NCBI GenBank assembly: GCA_903872005.1
Contig: CAIQJD010000048.1
Span: 1 to 5,689, forward strand
DNA from: an uncultured bacterium
GTDB taxonomy: Bacteria > Chloroflexota > Anaerolineae > JACIWP01
DNA: 5,689 nucleotides
Direction: 5' to 3'
Shown here: one piece after another, positions 1 to 5,689 of the stretch
Layout of the letters: every line of letters begins with the position of its first letter
Position numbering within the stretch: the first letter of the stretch is position 1
Position numbers and translations under genes: made by a program
The notes under the pieces: model-generated
Seen by the model: the letters and a program-made list of their open reading frames with translations, nothing else
Told to the model about the DNA's origin: nothing
Databases searched by the model: none

Positions 1-4
1 CAGC

Positions 5-946
5 ATGTCGAGCCTGATTAGTATTTTCATCATCGCGCTCGTGGTCATCACGCTCATCGGCCCGCAGAAGCTCCCGCAGAGCGTGGAGCAGCTCTGGCTG
101 ATGATTGAGAACTTGCGCCGGCAGCAGAACAACCTCGCGCCGCTGAGTTTGGCAGAAGCGCGCCGCGCCTGGCGCACCAGCGGCAGCCCCCTCTACGCCA
201 TCATTGGCGGTCTGTATCAGGGCGCGGAGCATCTCTCGGAGCTGCGCCGGCGCTTGACGGTGACGGCCATCGCGTTCTTTGTGGCCGCGTTCGCCTGTCT
301 CTTCTTCGCCAACTACATCTTCACCTTCCTGAAGGCGCCGGCCGGCAACATTGACCTGATTTTCACCAAGCCGGCCGAGAACATGTTGATGTACTTCAAG
401 GTGGTGCTGGTAGCCGGCGCGGCCGTTGCCATGCCGCTGCTTTTGTACCAGATCCTGATGTTCGTCTATCCGGCGATGGAGTCGGCCAAGGAGCGGCGTA
501 GCTTCAAGGTCTTCGCCGTCCTGGCCGTGCCGTTCGCCTTTCTGTTCTTCGCCGGCGGTTTCAGTTTCGCCTACTTCGTGATGTTGCCCTTCGCGCTCAA
601 GTACCTGTTCTCCTTCGGCTCGCAAATCGCGCGCCCTCTCTGGGCCATCACGGAATACATCAATTTCGTCCTGAGCATCCTTTTCTGGATTGGCGTCGTC
701 TTTGAGTTGCCGCTGGTGATGCTCGTCCTGGCCCGGCTGGGCATCATCTCCGCCAAACAGATTGCTTCCAAGCGCAAGTTCGCCATCGTGCTGATTGCGG
801 TGGTCGCCGCCGTCATCACGCCGACGCCTGATCCTTTCAACATGCTCATTGTGGCAGGGCCGCTCTATCTCCTCTTCGAATTGGGAATTTTGCTGGCTCG
901 TCTGGTGCGTAGTCCGAAGCGGGCCGAGAAGAAAACCGAGGGCTAA
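5..946 (+). CDS. tatC: Twin-arginine translocase: TatA/TatB-like N-terminus fused to TatC
   Basis: This is the membrane core of the Tat system, which exports folded proteins carrying twin-arginine signal peptides. The 313 residues split in two. Residues 1-44 look like TatA/TatB: a hydrophobic helix (about 4-18), the hinge GPQKLP (19-24), then an amphipathic helix containing W31, I34 and LRR (37-39), close in style to E. coli TatB. After a linker (45-70) comes a full TatC: EHLSELR (75-81), P123 and E125 before the second membrane segment, KERR (162-165), FELP (233-236) and TPTPDP (272-277), with about six membrane segments between 86 and 299. TatC alone is usually about 240-260 residues, so the extra length is the N-terminal piece. 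Topology fits: TatB ends and TatC begins in the cytoplasm. The ATG lies 4 bases into the window, so the true start may be further upstream and a few residues could be missing. The TatC call is very secure; TatB rather than TatA is inferred. Confidence 0.95.
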   Translation: MSSLISIFIIALVVITLIGPQKLPQSVEQLWLMIENLRRQQNNLAPLSLAEARRAWRTSGSPLYAIIGGLYQGAEHLSELRRRLTVTAIAFFVAAFACLFFANYIFTFLKAPAGNIDLIFTKPAENMLMYFKVVLVAGAAVAMPLLLYQILMFVYPAMESAKERRSFKVFAVLAVPFAFLFFAGGFSFAYFVMLPFALKYLFSFGSQIARPLWAITEYINFVLSILFWIGVVFELPLVMLVLARLGIISAKQIASKRKFAIVLIAVVAAVITPTPDPFNMLIVAGPLYLLFELGILLARLVRSPKRAEKKTEG

Positions 947-947
947 C

Positions 948-2234
948 ATGACTTCGGCGCAGCGCTTGATCCTCGTCTTGCTGGCTTTGGCTGTCCTGGC
1001 GACGTTCGGCGTGTTTGGTTGGCTCGTCTTTGGCCGGCCGCCGGCGCAGCCAGCGCCGACGCGCACGCCGGCCGCTTCTACGCCGACACCCTTGCCGACC
1101 GGCGCGCCCACCCTGATCCCTACGGCAACCGCGCCGGCCACGCCGGCCGAGGCGGTCATTCCCCCGCCCACCAAGCCGGCTCCCACGCGCCTGGCGCCGG
1201 CAACCGCGCCCGACTGGATGGGCGTCGGCGATTTCGACGGGGACGCGCGCCCCGATCTCATCTTGGTGAACAGCCAGGAAGAAGTAGTGAGCATTCTGCC
1301 CGGCTCCGGCCAGGGGTGGAATGGGCTGGCGTCGGATTTCCCACGCCTGCTGCGCCGGCGCTTGCCGGGGCGGCCGACCACGTTCCACATTGCCGACCTG
1401 GACGCCGATGGGGCGGCCGACTTAATGGTGGGGTTGGCCGGCGGATCAGCCGAACAGGGCATCCTGACTCTGTGGGGTCGCGCGCCCTGGCCGGCGCAGC
1501 TCCTCGTGTTGCCGCAAACGCCCCTGGCGCTCGTGACCGATGTCGCCGCAGGACAGCACACCCTGTACGCCTTGACCGAGCGGGGCTTCCAGCCCATCGC
1601 CGTGCGTGGTCGGCAGATGAGCCTGCTCCCCTTCGCGGCTGCGCCGGTACGCGCCGAAGGGAGCGCGCGAGCCGGCGCGGTCTGGTTGACCGCGCCCGAT
1701 GGGACGGCCGTCATCTGCTTCGTGGCGCAGCCGGCCGGCGAGGGGATCGCCCTGGCGACGTATCGGCCGGCCGCTGCGCCGGCGGAGAGCATTGCCGTGC
1801 GGGCCAGGATAGACGCCGTCCCGCAGGCCCTGTTGCCCAGCCCGGCCGGCAACGCGGAGCTGTGGCTGTGGGGCGGAGAGCGGGTGCTGCGCGGCCGGTT
1901 GGGTGAGGCCGCCGGCGGGGTGCCGTTGGCATGGGAAGATGAGCTGGCCTTGGCGCAGCCGCCGGCTGCGGTCTGGGCGGCGCGCCTCGGTGCGGAGCAG
2001 ATGCCTGGCGTCCTGACGCTGGCGCGCGGGCAGACCTCTGTGATTTGGCAGCCCTGGGCCGCTGCTGGCACATCGGGGCAGGTATGGCAGCCGGCCGTGG
2101 CCGGCGGCGTCATCGTTGCCCTGACCATCGGCGACGCGGATGGCGACGGCCGCGATGATCTCGTCATGGCGGTCAGTGATCCGGCCGGCGAGGTCTATCT
2201 CGTCACGTGGACGGCGGCGACGCATCCCCTGTAG
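948..2234 (+). CDS. Signal-anchored FG-GAP/VCBS-type beta-propeller protein
   Basis: The 428-residue product is probably held in the membrane by one N-terminal helix (about 7-28) with its body outside. A Pro/Thr/Ala-rich linker follows (about 31-88). The rest looks like an integrin-alpha-type (FG-GAP/VCBS) beta-propeller. Three calcium-loop motifs of form DxDxD(G)xxD are clear: D95-D103, D150-D158 and D396-D404. Weaker repeats near 190-220, 240-270, 288-315 and 340-370 suggest about seven blades, the middle ones having lost the calcium loop. There is no lipobox cysteine and no twin arginine (the only early Arg is R6), so it is probably a Sec-type signal anchor. I chose the ATG at 948 because it sits 1 bp after the Tat gene stop, has GAGGG at 938-942, and starts directly at the membrane helix; an in-frame ATG at 795 would overlap the Tat gene. 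Specific function unknown: ligand binding, adhesion or envelope assembly are all possible. Confidence 0.88.
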   Translation: MTSAQRLILVLLALAVLATFGVFGWLVFGRPPAQPAPTRTPAASTPTPLPTGAPTLIPTATAPATPAEAVIPPPTKPAPTRLAPATAPDWMGVGDFDGDARPDLILVNSQEEVVSILPGSGQGWNGLASDFPRLLRRRLPGRPTTFHIADLDADGAADLMVGLAGGSAEQGILTLWGRAPWPAQLLVLPQTPLALVTDVAAGQHTLYALTERGFQPIAVRGRQMSLLPFAAAPVRAEGSARAGAVWLTAPDGTAVICFVAQPAGEGIALATYRPAAAPAESIAVRARIDAVPQALLPSPAGNAELWLWGGERVLRGRLGEAAGGVPLAWEDELALAQPPAAVWAARLGAEQMPGVLTLARGQTSVIWQPWAAAGTSGQVWQPAVAGGVIVALTIGDADGDGRDDLVMAVSDPAGEVYLVTWTAATHPL

Positions 2235-2274
2235 TCTAGCCTCTGGGTACGCTGAAAGGAGCGAAAGAGTTTCA

Positions 2275-3632
<1,358 letters not shown>

Positions 3633-3633
<1 letters not shown>

Positions 3634-3640
3634 AGGAGGA
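3633..3640 (+). promoter_or_regulatory. Strong Shine-Dalgarno fixing the GTG start at 3646
   Basis: AAGGAGGA begins on the last base of the preceding TGA stop codon and ends 5 nt before the GTG; the AGGAGG core (3634-3639) is 6 nt from it. This supports the GTG start of the TfoX-domain gene and suggests that its translation is coupled to termination of the GTPase gene. Confidence 0.85.
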
Positions 3641-3645
3641 GAGAC

Positions 3646-4065
3646 GTGAGCGAGGAGCAAGAGAAAGCTACGCCCAAGTGGGGAGCGGCGCCGCCGGCAT
3701 TGAAGCAGAGGTTCGCTGAAATCATGGCCGATCTGCCGCTGGCGGAGCGCCGGCAGATGTTCGGTTGTCCCTGCGCGTTCGTTGGCGGCCAGATGTTCGC
3801 CGGCTTGTTTCAAGAGGATATGTTCTTGCGGCTTTCCGAGGCGGATCGCGCCGAATTCATGAAGCTGGAAGGGGCGCGACCCTTTGAGCCGATGCAGGGT
3901 CGTCGCATGCGCGAGTACGTGGTCGTGCCGCCGGCGTTCGTGCATTCGGCGGAGCAGCTTGGCCCCTGGCTGGAGCGCGCCTTCCAATATGCGGCCGCCC
4001 TGCCGCCGAAGGAGAAGAAGGCCGCCGGCGCTGACAGGCCACGGCGCAAGCCGGCGCAGACGTAG
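3646..4065 (+). CDS. TfoX/Sxy N-terminal domain protein
   Basis: The 139-residue product looks like a stand-alone TfoX N-terminal domain. Characteristic blocks are RRQMFGCPCAFVGGQMFAGL (35-54), FLRLSEADRAEF (60-71), GARPFEPM (76-83), GRRMREYVVVPP (85-96) and a final helix GPWLERAFQYAAALPPK (106-122). It ends in a basic, Lys/Arg-rich tail. In gamma-proteobacteria full-length TfoX/Sxy controls competence genes with CRP, but solo N-domain proteins in other phyla are mostly uncharacterised, and a competence role should not be assumed. The C41-P42-C43 pair inside the core motif is worth noting as a possible metal or redox site (inference). It starts at GTG 3646, supported by a near-perfect ribosome site, 12 bp after the GTPase gene, and is the last gene before the terminator, so it is probably co-transcribed with the genes to its left. 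Confidence 0.87.
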   Translation: MSEEQEKATPKWGAAPPALKQRFAEIMADLPLAERRQMFGCPCAFVGGQMFAGLFQEDMFLRLSEADRAEFMKLEGARPFEPMQGRRMREYVVVPPAFVHSAEQLGPWLERAFQYAAALPPKEKKAAGADRPRRKPAQT

Positions 4066-4090
4066 GCGCGGCGACGAAGGGACAACGCGA

Positions 4091-4127
4091 AGCGGGGAAC
4101 GCCAGATGTGGCGCTCCCCGCTTTTTT
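4091..4127 (+). terminator. Rho-independent terminator after the left gene block
   Basis: The stem is AGCGGGGA (4091-4098) with TCCCCGCT (4115-4122), then one A/C mismatch, then CGCC (4100-4103) with GGCG (4110-4113), closing on a 6-nt loop AGATGT. A run of six T follows (4122-4127). This is a textbook + strand terminator. On the - strand the hairpin is followed by GC-rich sequence without a T run, so it should work mainly for the left block, although it also lies just past the stop of the convergent DUF4342 gene. Confidence 0.93.
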
Positions 4128-4138
4128 GTGTCAGTCGC

Positions 4139-4429
4139 TCATGCGGCCGGCTTGTCGTCCGGTTTCGGCTCCGTCTTCGTCTCATCCTTCTCGACCACGA
4201 TGGTCAGGTTTGCCGCCAGGGCGGCGATAGCGCCCAGCGCGGCCCAGACCGGCAGGAGTATGGCGCCGATGACGCCGATGGTCAAGGGGACTTCAATGAG
4301 GACGTGTCCCTCATCGTTCTTGATCGTGATGCGCCGGATATTGCCCTCATGCACGATCTCTTTGACCGTGGACAGAAGGGCCTCGCCGGTGACCTTGATC
4401 TCTTGGGTGGTAGTGCGTTCGCCGCTCAT
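4139..4429 (-). CDS. DUF4342 domain small membrane protein
   Basis: The 96-residue product matches the DUF4342 pattern, as far as I recall it. An N-terminal soluble part EIKVTGEALLSTVKEIVHEG (10-29) leads into NIRRITIKNDEGHVLIEVPL (30-49). A hydrophobic stretch with small residues follows (about 50-74, IGVIGAILLP and WAALGAIAALAA), then TIVVEK (76-81) and a charged Lys/Glu/Asp/Pro tail. It probably sits in or on the membrane by this one segment. The family is of unknown function, and its members are small proteins, so this is full length. The ATG at 4429 has GGAGG 10 nt upstream on its strand (4440-4444). It is convergent with the left block (the stop is 11 bp from the terminator T run) and divergent from the oxidoreductase. 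No biochemical role can be assigned. Confidence 0.88.
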   Translation of the reverse strand: MSGERTTTQEIKVTGEALLSTVKEIVHEGNIRRITIKNDEGHVLIEVPLTIGVIGAILLPVWAALGAIAALAANLTIVVEKDETKTEPKPDDKPAA

Positions 4430-4460
4430 CTTGGGTGATCCTCCGTGTCAGCTTGTGTGT

Positions 4461-4490
4461 TGATTGCTCACTGATAATCATTACGCACGA
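4461..4490 (-). promoter_or_regulatory. AT-rich patch, possible promoter/operator for the DUF4342 gene
   Basis: This is the only AT-rich stretch in the divergent spacer, and it contains TGATAATCA (4472-4480), which is its own reverse complement except for the centre base. On the - strand it offers a weak -10-like GATTAT about 45 nt before the ATG, but I find no good -35 at the right distance. It could be a protein-binding site, a weak promoter or chance. Confidence 0.25.
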
Positions 4491-4512
4491 ACGCGGCGCA
4501 GGTTTCGAGTCG

Positions 4513-4527
4513 CGCGCCGCCGGCGCG
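4513..4527. repeat. 15-nt GC-rich inverted repeat touching the -35 box
   Basis: CGCGCCG and CGGCGCG face each other around a single central C. The repeat ends one base before the -35 hexamer of the oxidoreductase promoter. Its position suits an operator, but GC-rich dyads are common in this DNA and it contains one GCCGGC copy, so chance is a serious alternative. Confidence 0.4.
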
Positions 4528-4528
4528 T

Positions 4529-4556
4529 TTGACGCGCGCGGCTGCCGGCTTATAAT
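4529..4556 (+). promoter_or_regulatory. Sigma-70-type promoter of the oxidoreductase gene
   Basis: The -35 box TTGACG (4529-4534) matches consensus at five of six positions. A 16-bp spacer separates it from a perfect -10 box TATAAT (4551-4556). Transcription should begin near 4562-4564, leaving a leader of about 28-30 nt that contains GGAGG (4583-4587), 4 nt before the ATG. The placement in front of a gene with its own ribosome site makes this a convincing housekeeping promoter. Confidence 0.8.
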
Positions 4557-4591
4557 GCGGGATACGACAATCTCTCGCACACGGAGGCGTT

Positions 4592-5644
4592 ATGGACAAA
4601 GTGAGGTTGGCGATTCTGGGCGCCGGCGCCATGGGCCGGAAGCACGCGGAGCAGATCCGCGCCAGCGCGAGCTGTGAGCTGGTCGGCTTCGGCGACGTGG
4701 ATGCGGGGCGCAGGGTGCTTGCCGAGGAATTCAATGCGCCCTTCTATCAGGATGTCGAAGCGCTGCTGGCCGGCGAGCGTCCGGATGGGGCGATCATCGC
4801 GACGCCCAACGCGCTGCACCTGGCCGGCACGGAAGCCTGCGCGCGACACGGCGTGCATGTTTTGATCGAGAAGCCGGTCGCCGACACCCTGGAAGCGGCG
4901 CGGCGCATCGTGCAAACGGCCAAAGAGAGCAACATCCGCGTCCTGGTGGGACATCACCGGCGACACAACCCCTTGATTCGGGAGACGCGCGCCTTGTTGC
5001 AGGCCGGCGCGATTGGCAGGCTGCTGGCGGTCTCCGCGATGTGGACGCTGTACAAGCCGGCGGACTACTACACCGTCTCCTGGCGCTGTGTGCGGCCGGG
5101 GGGCGGGCCAATCCTCATCAATTTGATCCACGAATTCGATAGCTTGCGCTTCCTCTGCGGCGAAATCCGGCAAGTCTTCGCGCAGACCAATTCGGCGGCG
5201 CGCCGGCTGGAAGTGGAAGACTCGGTCAGCATCACGCTCTCCTTCGAGAGCGGCGCGCTCGGCTCCATTCTGGCCTCGGACGCGACGCCGGCGCCCTGGT
5301 CCTACGAGGCGGCCACGCATGAGAACCCCATGTATTTCCCCATGGATGAAAACTGCTACTATTTTTGCGGCTCGCAGGCGTCGTTGGCTTTCCCGCGTCT
5401 GGAGTTGTGGCGCTATGCGGATGAGGCGCAGAAGGGCTGGCAGCACCCCATGACGCGCACGCGCGGCCATGCCGAAGGCCCGCATCCTCTTGCGGCGCAG
5501 TTGGAGCATTTCTGTCGTGTGATACGCGGCGAAGAAGCGCCGCTGGTGGATGCAGAAGATGGGGCGCGCACCTTGTCCGTCGCGATGGCGGCGTTGGAAT
5601 CAGCACAACGCGGGCAGCCGGTGGCTCTGGCCGAGCTTTGGTGA
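4592..5644 (+). CDS. Gfo/Idh/MocA-family NAD(P)-dependent oxidoreductase
   Basis: The 350-residue product is a cytoplasmic dehydrogenase of the glucose-fructose oxidoreductase / inositol dehydrogenase family, which oxidises or reduces sugars, cyclitols and related compounds. The Rossmann domain begins at once with LGAGAMGRKHA (9-19); D35 at the end of the second strand suggests NAD preference. Then come IIATPN (68-73) and the family EKP motif (93-95) with the catalytic Lys K94. The C-terminal alpha/beta domain carries WRCVRPGGGPILINLIHEFD (164-183) with H180 as probable catalytic His. Where inositol dehydrogenase has Asp four residues before this His, this protein has Ile, with Asn at 177; I recall the GGGPILINLIH form as typical of one subgroup with unclear substrates. 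Length is normal and complete. It has its own promoter and GGAGG site, so it is probably transcribed separately from the left block. The exact substrate cannot be read from sequence. Confidence 0.93.
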   Translation: MDKVRLAILGAGAMGRKHAEQIRASASCELVGFGDVDAGRRVLAEEFNAPFYQDVEALLAGERPDGAIIATPNALHLAGTEACARHGVHVLIEKPVADTLEAARRIVQTAKESNIRVLVGHHRRHNPLIRETRALLQAGAIGRLLAVSAMWTLYKPADYYTVSWRCVRPGGGPILINLIHEFDSLRFLCGEIRQVFAQTNSAARRLEVEDSVSITLSFESGALGSILASDATPAPWSYEAATHENPMYFPMDENCYYFCGSQASLAFPRLELWRYADEAQKGWQHPMTRTRGHAEGPHPLAAQLEHFCRVIRGEEAPLVDAEDGARTLSVAMAALESAQRGQPVALAELW

Positions 5645-5689
5645 GCCGCGCCGACGGCGGCAAAGACTGGCCGGCGCGCCACGCGCGCC

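Noticed and set aside
795..947. N-terminal extension of the propeller protein from an in-frame ATG at 795
   Set aside because: It would overlap the well-supported TatC reading frame by about 150 bp, has no matching ribosome site, and would put an unrelated Arg/Ser-rich stretch before a clean signal-anchor helix starting at 948.
948..1040. Twin-arginine signal on the propeller protein, which would make it a substrate of the neighbouring Tat gene
   Set aside because: Only one Arg (R6) precedes the hydrophobic helix and there is no SRRxFLK-like motif.
1019..1906. 295-codon + strand frame inside the propeller gene
   Set aside because: This is an out-of-frame shadow with Arg/Gly/Ala-rich composition. 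The overlapping frame has signal anchor, linker and calcium loops.
2140..2274. N-terminal extension of the GTPase from an in-frame ATG at 2140
   Set aside because: It lies mostly inside the propeller gene, encodes low-complexity Arg/Ser sequence, and the family fold begins shortly after the ATG at 2275.
2235..2274. Separate promoter between the propeller and GTPase genes
   Set aside because: The 40-bp gap has a ribosome site but no credible -10/-35 pair, so co-transcription is simpler.
4091..4138. Bidirectional terminator serving the convergent DUF4342 gene as well
   Set aside because: On the - strand the hairpin is followed by GC-rich sequence, not a T run, so only + strand termination is supported.
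4550..5509. 319-codon open frame on the - strand opposite the oxidoreductase gene
   Set aside because: It covers the oxidoreductase gene and its -10 box, encodes Arg/Gln-rich sequence without a family pattern, and lacks a proper ribosome site.

Overview
The window reads as a high-GC bacterial chromosome segment with compact, ordinary gene layout. My best guess for the source is a member of the Chloroflexota (Anaerolineae/Caldilineae type). This is inference from a membrane-anchored protein with a Pro/Thr-rich linker, a DUF4342 protein, a COG2403-type GTPase and an unusual Tat gene. No RNA gene, insertion sequence, CRISPR array or phage gene is visible.

Left block (5-4127, + strand): four closely spaced genes that look like one transcription unit, ending at a strong intrinsic terminator. 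They are (1) a Tat translocase gene whose product joins a TatA/TatB-like N-terminal segment to a complete TatC; (2) 1 bp later, a signal-anchored extracytoplasmic FG-GAP/VCBS beta-propeller protein; (3) 40 bp later, a P-loop GTPase of the family usually auto-annotated as cyclic 2,3-diphosphoglycerate synthetase; (4) 12 bp later, a GTG-started protein that is a stand-alone TfoX N-terminal domain. The promoter of this unit lies left of the window. Only genes 1 and 2 have an obvious shared theme (the cell envelope); genes 3 and 4 are cytoplasmic and their link to the first two is unclear.

Right block: a small DUF4342 membrane protein is encoded on the - strand (4139-4429), convergent with the left block. 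It is divergent from a Gfo/Idh/MocA-family oxidoreductase (4592-5644, + strand). The 162-bp divergent spacer holds a near-consensus sigma-70 promoter for the oxidoreductase, a GC-rich dyad touching its -35 box, and an AT-rich patch that may serve the DUF4342 gene. The last 45 bp after the oxidoreductase hold no supportable gene.

The two most interesting observations are the natural TatB-TatC fusion and the extreme abundance of the palindrome GCCGGC. I count about 58 copies by hand in 5.7 kb, in all three codon phases and in non-coding DNA, against about 6 copies of GGCGCC, a hexamer of the same composition. This resembles the HIP1 phenomenon of cyanobacteria. I found no clearly new multi-gene system.
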